Assembly (NCBI RefSeq): GCF_020886055.1
Contig: NZ_AP025184.1
Span: 2,108,001 to 2,172,000, forward strand
Source of the DNA: Flavobacterium ammoniigenes
GTDB lineage: Bacteria; Bacteroidota; Bacteroidia; Flavobacteriales; Flavobacteriaceae
DNA length: 64,000 nt
Direction of reading: 5' to 3'
In this document: piece after piece, positions 42,369 through 50,957 of the stretch
How the letters are laid out: every line of letters starts with the position of its first letter
Numbering within the stretch: the stretch's first letter is position 1
Made by a program: the position numbers and the translations under genes
The notes under the pieces: generated by a model
Told to the model about the DNA's origin: nothing
Database searches by the model: none
The model's input: only the letters and a program-made list of their open reading frames with translations

Positions 42369-43013
42369 ATGAACAAACAGGAACGGGTAACATTTGTTAT
42401 AAATACGTTAAAAGAATTGTATCCTACAATTCCTATTCCATTAGACCACAAAGATCCCTACACTTTATTAATTGCTGTATTACTTTCAGCGCAATGCACC
42501 GATGTTCGAGTAAACCAAATTACACCTCTCCTATTTGCTAAAGCAGATAACCCTTACGATATGGTTAAATTATCTGTTGAAGAAATAAAAGCAATTATTC
42601 GCCCCTGCGGTTTATCTCCTATGAAATCAAAAGGAATTTATGGTTTATCGCAAATTCTTATCGAAAAACACAATGGTCAAGTTCCTCAAAGTTTTGAAGC
42701 ATTAGAAGAATTACCAGCCGTGGGACATAAAACGGCGAGTGTTGTCATGTCTCAAGCCTTTGGCGTACCTGCATTTCCGGTTGACACCCACATTCATCGG
42801 TTGATGTACCGTTGGAATTTAACCAATGGGAAAAATGTGGTACAAACCGAAAAAGATGCCAAACGTATTTTTCCTGAGGAATTATGGAATGAACTGCATT
42901 TACAAATCATTTGGTACGGAAGGGAATATTCGCCTGCTCGTGGTTGGGATATAGAGAAAGACAGTATTACGAAAACAATCGGAAGAAAATCGGTACTTGA
43001 CAAAATACTATAA
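42369..43013 (+). CDS. nth: endonuclease III lacking the iron-sulfur cluster
   Basis: Bifunctional DNA glycosylase/AP lyase for oxidised pyrimidines. I chose ATG 42369 (MNKQERVTFVINTLKELYP); the longer reading would run through the promoter gap. 214 residues. Helix-hairpin-helix with catalytic Lys: LPAVGHKTASVV (K121); catalytic Asp: FPVDTHIHR (D139); both align with E. coli K120 and D138. The C-terminal C-x6-C-x2-C-x5-C cluster loop of E. coli Nth is absent: residues 183-214 (YGREYSPARGWDIEKDSITK onward) contain no Cys at all. Activity is likely retained through the HhH core. Confidence 0.94.
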   Translation: MNKQERVTFVINTLKELYPTIPIPLDHKDPYTLLIAVLLSAQCTDVRVNQITPLLFAKADNPYDMVKLSVEEIKAIIRPCGLSPMKSKGIYGLSQILIEKHNGQVPQSFEALEELPAVGHKTASVVMSQAFGVPAFPVDTHIHRLMYRWNLTNGKNVVQTEKDAKRIFPEELWNELHLQIIWYGREYSPARGWDIEKDSITKTIGRKSVLDKIL

Positions 43014-43106
43014 CTTCATTAAGAAAGAGCAACTTTTTACCCAATTCAACAAATAAATTGAAATACTTTTTTATTTGTTATGAAAATTAAATTCAAATTG
43101 ATATTT

Positions 43107-43122
43107 TGTTATATTTGTAACA
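43107..43122 (+). promoter_or_regulatory. -7 element with TGTTA-N6-TAACA dyad
   Basis: TATATTTG (43110-43117) lies inside a perfect 5-base dyad TGTTA/TAACA, upstream of the lysine operon. The same dyad encloses the -7 element at 40292-40307. Could be a regulator site overlapping the promoter. Confidence 0.5.
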
Positions 43123-43152
43123 CATCAATCAATTTTTGTTAAATTTTATACT

Positions 43153-44232
43153 ATGAAAAAAATAATTATTTTAGGAAGCGGTAAAATAGGTTCAACAGCA
43201 GCATTTATGTTGCAAGAAAGTTCGAAATTTCAAGTCACTATTGTAGATAATCAAAGACAGGATCATCATACTGAACTTGAAAAAGCAGGTATTGTTGTTT
43301 TAATAGAAAATATTTCAGATGCAAGTACAATTGATGCCGTTTTAGCAAACGGATACGAATATGTACTGAATGCCTGTCCCTACCATTTAAATATTGGGAT
43401 TATTGATGCGGTAGCCAAGAAAGAAATGCATTATTTCGATCTATCAGAAGATGTGAAGTCTGCCAATTATATTAAAGAAATAGCTAAAAAATCAAAAAGT
43501 ACATTTATTCCACAATGTGGACTCGCTCCAGGATTTGTAAGTATAAGTGCCAATCATTTGTGTAATTATTTTGACGAATTAAAAGATGTAAAATTACGTG
43601 TTGGTGCTTTGACACTGAGTCCAAACAATATGTTAAAATACAATCTATCTTGGAGTACTGACGGGCTCTTAAACGAATACTCTCATCCTTGTGATGCCAT
43701 AGTAAATGGCAAGTTTACAAAGGTGCTCCCGCTAGAAGGATTAGAATATTTTTGTTTAGAAGGCATTGAATATGAAGCGTTTAATACTTCCGGAGGAATT
43801 GGTGGATTAGCAGAGAAATTAAATGGGAAAGTAGAAAACTTAGATTATAAAACCATTCGTTACAAAGGACATCGCGACTTAATGAAATTCTTATTTGAAG
43901 ATCTTGGATTTAAAAATGACAGACCTTTATTAACAAAAATATTCAACAACAACATAGCCACTACATCTGAAGATGTAATAATTATTTACATTAGTGTAAC
44001 TGGTTTAATTAATGGTAAACTCGAACAAAAAACGGTTTCACATACAATTCCAAATCAAATGGTAGGGAACAAACATTTTACAGGAATCCAATTAACAACA
44101 GCCGGATCTGTTTGCGCCGTAATTGATTTACATTCCCAAGGAAAAATTGCACAATCTGGATATGTAATGCAAGAAGATATTCCTTATGAGGATTATGTAA
44201 AAAGCCCATTTTTAAACTATTATTTTAAATAA
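43153..44232 (+). CDS. saccharopine dehydrogenase-family oxidoreductase (lysine 6-dehydrogenase-like)
   Basis: 359-residue NAD(P)-dependent enzyme of the saccharopine dehydrogenase/lysine 6-dehydrogenase family. Rossmann start MKKIIILGSGKIGSTAAFMLQESSKFQVTIVDNQ, then ATIDAVLANGYEYVLNACPYHLNIGIIDAVAK and FIPQCGLAPGFVSISANHL. Length and single-domain form are closer to L-lysine 6-dehydrogenase (about 385) than to bifunctional saccharopine dehydrogenase. With the DUF1338 and ALDH genes downstream, the natural reading is deamination of lysine (or saccharopine cleavage) to 2-aminoadipate 6-semialdehyde. Which of the two substrates is used is not decided by sequence. Confidence 0.85.
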   Translation: MKKIIILGSGKIGSTAAFMLQESSKFQVTIVDNQRQDHHTELEKAGIVVLIENISDASTIDAVLANGYEYVLNACPYHLNIGIIDAVAKKEMHYFDLSEDVKSANYIKEIAKKSKSTFIPQCGLAPGFVSISANHLCNYFDELKDVKLRVGALTLSPNNMLKYNLSWSTDGLLNEYSHPCDAIVNGKFTKVLPLEGLEYFCLEGIEYEAFNTSGGIGGLAEKLNGKVENLDYKTIRYKGHRDLMKFLFEDLGFKNDRPLLTKIFNNNIATTSEDVIIIYISVTGLINGKLEQKTVSHTIPNQMVGNKHFTGIQLTTAGSVCAVIDLHSQGKIAQSGYVMQEDIPYEDYVKSPFLNYYFK

Positions 44233-44240
44233 CACAATTC

Positions 44241-45143
44241 ATGGAAACCCAATATAAAAATCTAGACTATGTTTTAGAAGGATTAATATCACGTTATAAA
44301 GAACGCGTACCTGATGTGGATAAAATTGTAAATGGACTTTTAAAAGAAGGGATTTTAAATAATGAATCTGCATTTCATAATGACCATATTGCTTTTAGAA
44401 CAATGGGCGTACCTAACTTAGGAATTGCCTCAATGGAAAAAATATTTCTACATTATGGTTACAAGAAAAAAGAGTACCTCTATTTTGAAGAAAAAAAATT
44501 AAATGCATTTTGGTACCATCCTCCAAAACCAGAATATCCAAGAATTTTTATAAGTGAATTGCGTGTGGTTGATTTGTCGCCAGCAACACAAGAAATAATA
44601 CTAAAATATACAAATGAGGTAACGTTCGATCCTGTAGATACTTTAGATTTAAACGACCCAAAAGCAGTAGATCATTTTCTGCACAAAGCATTATGGACTT
44701 TACCTACTTTGGAAGATTATACAACTCTTTTAAAAGAGAGCGAATATGCTGCCTGGACGATTTACAACCGATATTATTTAAATCATTTTACTATCAGTGT
44801 CCATGAATTGGCAAAATGTAATGATTTAGAATCTTTCAATAGTTGGCTAGAAAAAAACGGAATCCAATTGAATGATGCTGGAGGAAAAATTAAAAAAAGT
44901 CCTGATGGGTTACTTTGGCAAAGTTCGACTGTTGCACAAATGATAGAAGCCACTTTCTCAAACAATGAGAAAATGCTAATTTCAGGTTCCTATGTCGAAT
45001 TTGCAGAAAGAAAAGTACTACCCGAATTCAGACATTTACCCAAAGAAGCTATTCGACGCGAACACCGTAGAGATGGATTTGAAGCTAAAAATGCTGATAA
45101 AATATTCGAAAGCACTTTTACTTCACAAACAACAAAAAAATAA
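44241..45143 (+). CDS. DUF1338 (HglS-like) 2-oxoadipate dioxygenase/decarboxylase
   Basis: 300-residue member of the DUF1338 family. The characterised Pseudomonas member HglS is an Fe(II) enzyme converting 2-oxoadipate to D-2-hydroxyglutarate in lysine catabolism. Candidate metal ligands: H49 in NDHIAFRTM, H182 in LNHFT and E253 in YVEFAERKV; R53 fits the substrate-binding Arg. It lies 8 bases after the dehydrogenase and 4 bases before the ALDH gene. Somewhat shorter than HglS (about 460), as is usual for Bacteroidetes forms. The reaction is inferred from family and operon. Confidence 0.87.
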   Translation: METQYKNLDYVLEGLISRYKERVPDVDKIVNGLLKEGILNNESAFHNDHIAFRTMGVPNLGIASMEKIFLHYGYKKKEYLYFEEKKLNAFWYHPPKPEYPRIFISELRVVDLSPATQEIILKYTNEVTFDPVDTLDLNDPKAVDHFLHKALWTLPTLEDYTTLLKESEYAAWTIYNRYYLNHFTISVHELAKCNDLESFNSWLEKNGIQLNDAGGKIKKSPDGLLWQSSTVAQMIEATFSNNEKMLISGSYVEFAERKVLPEFRHLPKEAIRREHRRDGFEAKNADKIFESTFTSQTTKK

Positions 45144-45147
45144 AAAA

Positions 45148-46677
45148 ATGGAAAATAATTTCATACAAAAATTAGGATTAAGCGAGAAAGAATTAGGGAC
45201 CTATACTGGTATTAATGCGTTTGGTGATTTTGAAAATAGCATCGAATCATTTTCTCCAGTAGATGGAAAAAAAATTGCAGAAGTTGCTTTTACCTCTTCA
45301 TCAGATTATGAAAAAGTAGTTGAAAAAGCACAACAGGCTCACCTGGAATGGAGAAAAGTTCCTGCTCCTAAGAGAGGTGAAATCGTGAGACAAATTGGAA
45401 ATGAATTACGAAATAAAAAAGCCGAATTAGGTCAATTAGTTGCCTATGAAATGGGAAAAAGTTTGCAGGAAGGCTTGGGTGAAGTTCAAGAAATGATTGA
45501 TATCTGTGATTTTGCAGTCGGGATTTCAAGACAATTGTATGGATTAACAATGCATTCTGAAAGACCCCAACACCGAATGTATGAACAATACCATCCATTG
45601 GGAATTGTAGGAATCATTTCTGCATTTAACTTTCCAGTAGCCGTTTGGAGTTGGAACACCGCTTTAGCTTGGGTATGTGGAAATGTATGTATTTGGAAAC
45701 CATCTGAAAAAACACCATTATGCGCCATTGCTTGCCAAAAAATTGTTGCCAAAGTTTTCAAGGAAAATAATTTACCGGAAGGCATCTCCAATTTAATTAT
45801 GGGAGATGGCACTTTGGGGGAAATCATGACAAAAGACACACGTGTTTCCTTAATATCGGCAACAGGATCAACTGCAATGGGTAAAAAAGTAGCAGTAGCA
45901 GTTGGGAATCGATTAGGAAAATGTCTTTTAGAATTAGGCGGAAACAATGCAATAATAATTACTGAAAATGCTGATTTATCATTAGCAGTAAGAGCGGCTG
46001 TTTTTGGAGCTATTGGAACTGCAGGACAACGATGTACTACCTCAAGAAGACTTATCATTCATGAAAGTATATATACCGCATTTTTGGAGAAATTAGTTGT
46101 AGCCTACCAACAGCTACATATAGGTTCTCCTTTAGATTCTAAAAATCATATTGGACCTTTAATTGATCAGCATGCGGTGCAAATGTATCTCAACGCACTT
46201 TCAAAATGTGAAAAAGAAAATGCTACCTTTATTATCAAAGGAAAACAACTTCAAGGAGCAGAATACGAATCGGGTTGTTATGTTAGCCCAAGTATCGTTG
46301 CGGTAGAAAAAACATTTGAATATTTAAAAGAGGAAGTTTTTGCTCCTTTATTGTACGTGATTAAGTATTCAAATTTAGAGGAAGCAATTGCTATTCAAAA
46401 TGATGTGCCACAAGGTTTGTCATCATCTATTATGACTTTAAACATGCGAGAAGCCGAACTATTCTTATCTGCCGAAGGTTCTGATTGCGGTATTGCCAAT
46501 GTAAATATTGGGACTAGCGGTGCCGAAATTGGTGGTGCATTTGGAGGTGAAAAAGAAACTGGAGGTGGTCGAGAATCGGGCTCAGATGCATGGAAAGCTT
46601 ATATGAGACGCCAAACTAACAGCATTAATTATAGTACTGAAATTCCGTTAGCACAAGGTATCCAATTTGATTTTTAA
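45148..46677 (+). CDS. aldehyde dehydrogenase, 2-aminoadipate semialdehyde-type (ALDH7-like)
   Basis: 509-residue NAD-dependent aldehyde dehydrogenase. I chose ATG 45148, 4 bases after the preceding stop; longer readings overlap the DUF1338 gene. Motifs: ISAFNFPVAVWSWN (N161), WKPSEKTPLCA, LELGGNNA (E262), TAGQRCTT (catalytic C296) and KEEVFAPLLYV. The sequence AFNFPVAVWSWNTALAWVCGNV is typical of ALDH7/antiquitin, which oxidises 2-aminoadipate semialdehyde to 2-aminoadipate. This fits the lysine operon. The transaminase for the next step is not in the window. Followed by a strong stem-loop. Confidence 0.9.
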   Translation: MENNFIQKLGLSEKELGTYTGINAFGDFENSIESFSPVDGKKIAEVAFTSSSDYEKVVEKAQQAHLEWRKVPAPKRGEIVRQIGNELRNKKAELGQLVAYEMGKSLQEGLGEVQEMIDICDFAVGISRQLYGLTMHSERPQHRMYEQYHPLGIVGIISAFNFPVAVWSWNTALAWVCGNVCIWKPSEKTPLCAIACQKIVAKVFKENNLPEGISNLIMGDGTLGEIMTKDTRVSLISATGSTAMGKKVAVAVGNRLGKCLLELGGNNAIIITENADLSLAVRAAVFGAIGTAGQRCTTSRRLIIHESIYTAFLEKLVVAYQQLHIGSPLDSKNHIGPLIDQHAVQMYLNALSKCEKENATFIIKGKQLQGAEYESGCYVSPSIVAVEKTFEYLKEEVFAPLLYVIKYSNLEEAIAIQNDVPQGLSSSIMTLNMREAELFLSAEGSDCGIANVNIGTSGAEIGGAFGGEKETGGGRESGSDAWKAYMRRQTNSINYSTEIPLAQGIQFDF

Positions 46678-46680
46678 AAG

Positions 46681-46724
46681 TATAAAGCAGACTCTTTTTT
46701 GTTTTAAAAAGAGTCTGCTTTATA
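46681..46724. terminator. long stem-loop between convergent genes
   Basis: Perfect 19-pair stem 46681-46699 / 46706-46724 (core AAGCAGACTCTTTTT) with a short loop. No long T-run follows, but U-rich arm ends may serve both directions; it ends one base before the 47-residue gene stop codon. Confidence 0.8.
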
Positions 46725-46725
46725 A

Positions 46726-46869
46726 TTAATTAGCAATAAATTCAAAAGTAGCGCACTCCGTTTTGACTACTTTCAACGCTTTTGAATAGTGCAGCAAGAA
46801 AGAAATAACTTCTTTCTTTGGTTTCATTTTAGGAGCAATAAATGATTTTTTAGAGTAGATTTTTGCCAT
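46726..46869 (-). CDS. 47-residue conserved-looking basic protein
   Basis: Small gene read on the minus strand from ATG at 46869 to TAA at 46726. The product is MAKIYSKKSFIAPKMKPKKE followed by VISFLLHYSKALKVVKTECA and TFEFIAN. It is highly basic at the N-terminus with an amphipathic helix behind (VISFLLHYSKALKVVK). It lies 50 bases downstream of the sigma-factor gene on the same strand, starts with ATG, and ends just before a terminator hairpin, so it is very probably a real gene co-transcribed with the sigma factor. I recall similar short proteins in flavobacteria; no function is known to me. Confidence 0.7.
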   Translation of the reverse strand: MAKIYSKKSFIAPKMKPKKEVISFLLHYSKALKVVKTECATFEFIAN

Positions 46870-46919
46870 AGTTGGTATTTAGAATTTACAATACAACGAC
46901 AAAAACCAAACATTATTGT

Positions 46920-47504
46920 TTAATTAGTTAAAGTAATTTGATGTTTATCAATCACTTTTCTCAAATTAAGTAATGCATAACGCATTCGCCCTAATGCCGT
47001 ATTAATACTCACTCCAGTAGCCTCCGAAATTTCTTTAAAACTCATATCTTGATACAAACGCATCATCAATACCTCTTTTTGATCAACAGGGAGTTCTTCA
47101 ACTAATTGGCGTAAATCGTTGGAAACCTGATCAGAAATTAGTTTATTTTCAATCGTCAAAGCATCATCTGTCATGATAGAAAAAATAGAAAAATCCTCTG
47201 TTTCTCTATACAATGGCATTTTTTTATTGCTGCGGTAATGATCTACAATCAAATTATGCGCAATTCGCATTACCCAAGGAAGGAATTTTCCCTCTTCGTT
47301 ATACGCATTGGATTTCAAAGTTCGAATCACTTTAATAAACGTATCTTGAAATATATCGTTTGCCATGTCTCTATCGCCAAGTTTGGAATAGATAAAACCG
47401 AAAATTTTGGATTGGTGTCTTTTGATAAGCGTTGCTAATGCAGCTTCGTTGCCAGCAATATAATCATGTACTAATGTAGCATCATCAATGGGAGTAATAG
47501 CCAT
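46920..47504 (-). CDS. ECF-type RNA polymerase sigma factor
   Basis: 194-residue sigma-70 family factor with region 2 (AALATLIKRHQSKIFGFIYSKLGDRDMANDIFQDTFIKVIRTLKS, about residues 18-62, then GKFLPWVMRIAHNLIVDHYR) and region 4 (LPVDQKEVLMMRLYQDMSFKEISEATGVSINTALGRMRYALLNLRK, about 138-184). There is no region 1.1 or 3. No anti-sigma gene is adjacent; instead a 47-residue basic protein follows. Upstream lies the divergent uvrA gene (283-base gap). Target genes are unknown. Confidence 0.93.
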   Translation of the reverse strand: MAITPIDDATLVHDYIAGNEAALATLIKRHQSKIFGFIYSKLGDRDMANDIFQDTFIKVIRTLKSNAYNEEGKFLPWVMRIAHNLIVDHYRSNKKMPLYRETEDFSIFSIMTDDALTIENKLISDQVSNDLRQLVEELPVDQKEVLMMRLYQDMSFKEISEATGVSINTALGRMRYALLNLRKVIDKHQITLTN

Positions 47505-47736
47505 AAATTACCTTTTAGAGGGTTTGAAATAGTAAAAAAAAAAATGTTCTAAAAAGTAAAAATGTTAAATAGGCTTTTGTTTTTTGATGATTTTGAATTT
47601 CAAATTTAAATTATTTTAATTAGAATAACCTAAGAAAAAAATGATAATTTAAAAAAATAGTGATTTAAGCACCTTAATAATCTCATAAAAGCCGCTAATT
47701 AAATTGAATAAAACAGTAAAAATGGTTAATTGGTGG

Positions 47737-47769
47737 TTGCTAATCTCAGTTGGAAAATGCTTACTTTTG
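47737..47769 (+). promoter_or_regulatory. uvrA promoter
   Basis: TTG (47737-47739), 22-base spacer, TACTTTTG (47762-47769); 18 bases before the uvrA ATG. The rest of the 283-base gap up to 47505 is AT-rich with no other visible feature. Confidence 0.6.
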
Positions 47770-47787
47770 TGAAAATTAAAAAGTCTT

Positions 47788-50571
47788 ATGCCAACCGACA
47801 TTGCTTCACTAGATCCTAAGAAAAACATTATCATAAAAGGCGCTCAAGTACATAATTTAAAAAATGTAGATGTCGCTATTCCAAGGAACAAACTGGTAGT
47901 AATTACAGGGCTTTCAGGATCTGGAAAGTCAAGTTTGGCCTTTGATACTTTGTATGCCGAAGGACAACGTCGTTATGTGGAAAGTTTATCGTCTTATGCA
48001 CGCCAATTCTTGGGCCGTTTGGATAAACCCAAAGTAGAATACATCAAAGGTATTGCACCTGCGATTGCTATTGAACAAAAGGTTAATACGACTAATGCTC
48101 GTTCTACAGTTGGAACCTCAACTGAAATTTACGATTATATTAAATTATTATATGCCCGAGTTGGGCGTACTTTCTCTCCTGTTTCAGGTCAGGAAGTCAA
48201 AAAAAATACCGTTACCGATGTCGTTTCAGAAGTAAAAAATTTAGAAATAGATAGCAAATGGTTACTCCTTGCTCCTATTCATTTAGAAAAAGGGCGAAAA
48301 CTTGAAGACAAACTCAACGTATTGTTACAACAAGGTTTTGCTCGAATATTAGTTGATGGCGAAATGGTTCGTTTGGACGATTTGCCTAAAAATTTAGGTA
48401 AAAAAGAAATCTTTCTAATTGTTGACCGAATTGTTGTCAAAGACGAAGAAGAGTTTTACAACCGATTAGCCGATGCTGTTCAAACGGCTTTCTTTGAAGG
48501 AAAAGGCATTTGTTATTTACAAGAATTAAACTCCGATAAACGATTCTCCTATTCGAATAATTTTGAGTTGGATGGTATTACTTTTTTAGAGCCTAATGTG
48601 CATTTGTTTAGTTTTAATAATCCCTATGGCGCATGTCCAGTTTGCGAAGGTTATGGTAACATCATTGGAATAGACACGGAGTTGGTTATTCCAAATACGA
48701 GCTTGTCTATTTATGAAAATGCCATTTTCCCTTGGCGAGGAGAAAGCATGAGCTGGTACAGAGATGAATTAGTTAAAAATGCCTACAAATTTGACTTCCC
48801 AATTCACAAACCTTTTTTCGAATTGACCGAAGCGCAAAAAGAATTAGTTTGGACAGGAAATCAATATTTTCAAGGTCTAAATGACTTTTTCAAAGAACTC
48901 GAGGAGAAAAATTACAAGATTCAAAACCGGGTAATGTTGTCCCGTTACCGCGGAAAAACCAAGTGTAACACTTGCAAAGGAAAACGACTACGCATTGAAG
49001 CTTCTTATGTAAAAATAAACGGCAAAACGGTTTCCGATTTGGTGGATTTACCAATTCGTCATTTGGTAGATTTTTTCAAAAACATTGATCTCAACGAATA
49101 CGAAATACAAATTGCCAAACGTCTTTTAATCGAAATTAATAATCGTTTGTCTTTTTTAACTGAAGTAGGTTTGGATTACCTGACCTTAAACCGAAATTCG
49201 GCTACGCTTTCTGGCGGTGAATCACAACGTATCAACTTAGCGACTTCTTTAGGAAGTAGTTTAGTCGGATCAATGTATATTTTGGATGAACCAAGTATTG
49301 GCCTGCATCCAAAAGACACCGAACGCTTAATTAAAGTATTGCTGTCTTTACGAGATTTAGGCAATACGGTAATCGTAGTAGAACACGATGAAGATATCAT
49401 GAAAGCTGCCGATATGATTATCGACATTGGCCCAGAAGCAGGAACGCATGGTGGTAATTTAGTAGCGCAAGGAACCTATGACGAAATCCTGCAATCGGAT
49501 TCTTTAACATCTTTATATTTGAATGGTAAATTAGAAATTGCTGTTCCAAAAAGAAGAAGACCGTTCAAAAATCAAATTGAAATCAAAGGCGCAAGAGAAA
49601 ACAACTTGCAAAACATTGATGTTAGTTTTCCATTAGACGTTCTTACAGTAATAACTGGCGTTTCTGGAAGTGGAAAAAGTACTTTGGTCAAAAAAATCCT
49701 ATTTCCTGCCATGCAAAAGAAACTCGATAATGCGGGTGAAAAAGCTGGGCAATTTACCGAAATGACTGGGTCTTTTTCGCATATCAAACATATAGAATAT
49801 GTGGACCAAAATCCTATTGGAAGAAGCTCTCGTTCGAATCCCGTTACCTACATCAAAGCCTATGATGATATTCGGGATTTGTATGCCAAAGAAAAGCTTT
49901 CAAAAGTAAGAGGCTATCAAGCCAAACATTTTTCTTTCAACGTAGATGGCGGTCGCTGCGAAAGCTGTAAAGGTGAAGGAACCATCAATGTTGAAATGGT
50001 TTTCATGGCGGATGTGCAATTGCATTGCGAAACCTGTAATGGTAAACGATTTAAGAAAGAAGTATTAGAAGTTGCATTTGAAGGCAAAAACATCAATGAT
50101 ATTCTAACTATGACTATAGATGATGCGATAGCCTTTTTTACCACGCACAAACAAACCAAAATTACTCAAAAGCTACAACCGCTTCAGGATGTTGGCTTGG
50201 GTTATGTCCAACTAGGACAATCTTCATCTACACTATCTGGTGGGGAAGCGCAACGTATCAAGTTAGCTTCCTTCTTAGTAAAAGGTGCTACCAAAGACAA
50301 AGCGCTGTTTGTATTTGACGAACCTACAACTGGATTGCATTTTCATGATATTAAAAAATTATTAGCTTCCTTTGATGCTTTGATAGAAAAAGGACATTCC
50401 ATCATTGTGATCGAACACAATTTGGATCTTATTAAATGTGCCGATTGGATTATTGATTTAGGACCAGAAGGAGGCGAAAACGGAGGACAATTATTAGGTG
50501 CTGGAACTCCTGAAGATTTGGTAAAAATGAAAAAATCGATTACGGCTAGTTATCTAAAAGAAAAACTATAA
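47788..50571 (+). CDS. uvrA: excinuclease ABC subunit A
   Basis: DNA damage sensor of nucleotide excision repair. 927 residues with two ABC ATPase modules: Walker [36 protein letters not shown] and [16 protein letters not shown], signatures [13 protein letters not shown] and [13 protein letters not shown], Walker [14 protein letters not shown] and [13 protein letters not shown]. Zinc module 2 is intact ([29 protein letters not shown]), and the CNTCKGKRL pair is present. In zinc module 1 only the second pair CPVC remains; the first CPxC is replaced by [11 protein letters not shown], a degenerate finger. Otherwise standard. Confidence 0.96.
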   Translation: MPTDIASLDPKKNIIIKGAQVHNLKNVDVAIPRNKLVVITGLSGSGKSSLAFDTLYAEGQRRYVESLSSYARQFLGRLDKPKVEYIKGIAPAIAIEQKVNTTNARSTVGTSTEIYDYIKLLYARVGRTFSPVSGQEVKKNTVTDVVSEVKNLEIDSKWLLLAPIHLEKGRKLEDKLNVLLQQGFARILVDGEMVRLDDLPKNLGKKEIFLIVDRIVVKDEEEFYNRLADAVQTAFFEGKGICYLQELNSDKRFSYSNNFELDGITFLEPNVHLFSFNNPYGACPVCEGYGNIIGIDTELVIPNTSLSIYENAIFPWRGESMSWYRDELVKNAYKFDFPIHKPFFELTEAQKELVWTGNQYFQGLNDFFKELEEKNYKIQNRVMLSRYRGKTKCNTCKGKRLRIEASYVKINGKTVSDLVDLPIRHLVDFFKNIDLNEYEIQIAKRLLIEINNRLSFLTEVGLDYLTLNRNSATLSGGESQRINLATSLGSSLVGSMYILDEPSIGLHPKDTERLIKVLLSLRDLGNTVIVVEHDEDIMKAADMIIDIGPEAGTHGGNLVAQGTYDEILQSDSLTSLYLNGKLEIAVPKRRRPFKNQIEIKGARENNLQNIDVSFPLDVLTVITGVSGSGKSTLVKKILFPAMQKKLDNAGEKAGQFTEMTGSFSHIKHIEYVDQNPIGRSSRSNPVTYIKAYDDIRDLYAKEKLSKVRGYQAKHFSFNVDGGRCESCKGEGTINVEMVFMADVQLHCETCNGKRFKKEVLEVAFEGKNINDILTMTIDDAIAFFTTHKQTKITQKLQPLQDVGLGYVQLGQSSSTLSGGEAQRIKLASFLVKGATKDKALFVFDEPTTGLHFHDIKKLLASFDALIEKGHSIIVIEHNLDLIKCADWIIDLGPEGGENGGQLLGAGTPEDLVKMKKSITASYLKEKL

Positions 50572-50578
50572 ATCAGAA

Positions 50579-50872
50579 TTAGTAACAGGAATCCACAAAA
50601 GTCTTACCGTCTTCATCTATGGCAATAAGAATTCGCTTTTCTTTACCATAAACAAAGGTTAGATAAAGCCAACATATTGACCATAATCCAAAGGTCAAAC
50701 AAAACAATACAAAGTTAAAGCTGTGATTGATTCTTCTAGCTTCTCTAGATAAAATAGCAAAAGGTAATTTATCATTTCTCTCTTTTACTATAAATCCGGT
50801 GCTTATTTTTGAACTTACTCGTTTATAAAAATCTTGTAAACTCTTTTCGGAACTATACTGCTTGTGATTCAT
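50579..50872 (-). CDS. small membrane protein of unknown function
   Basis: 97-residue protein from ATG 50872 (MNHKQYSSEKSLQDFYKRVSSKIS); an upstream ATG at 50914 is less likely. A soluble N-terminal part is followed by one hydrophobic hairpin (about residues 55-75, FNFVLFCLTFGLWSICWLYLTFVYG), then KEKRILIAIDEDGKTFVDSCY. It lies 85 bases downstream of the flippase on the same strand. No family recognised. Convergent with uvrA (7-base gap). Confidence 0.65.
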   Translation of the reverse strand: MNHKQYSSEKSLQDFYKRVSSKISTGFIVKERNDKLPFAILSREARRINHSFNFVLFCLTFGLWSICWLYLTFVYGKEKRILIAIDEDGKTFVDSCY

Positions 50873-50957
50873 AAAATGGAATTCTATTCTTACTACAAAC
50901 AAAAATAATCCCATCCAATCTCCTGTACAATACCAAGATTTAGTGATATTACACCAA

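Noticed and set aside
45486..46058. 190-residue minus-strand open frame inside the ALDH gene
   Set aside because: Antisense to conserved ALDH motifs (catalytic Cys and Glu region); no independent evidence.
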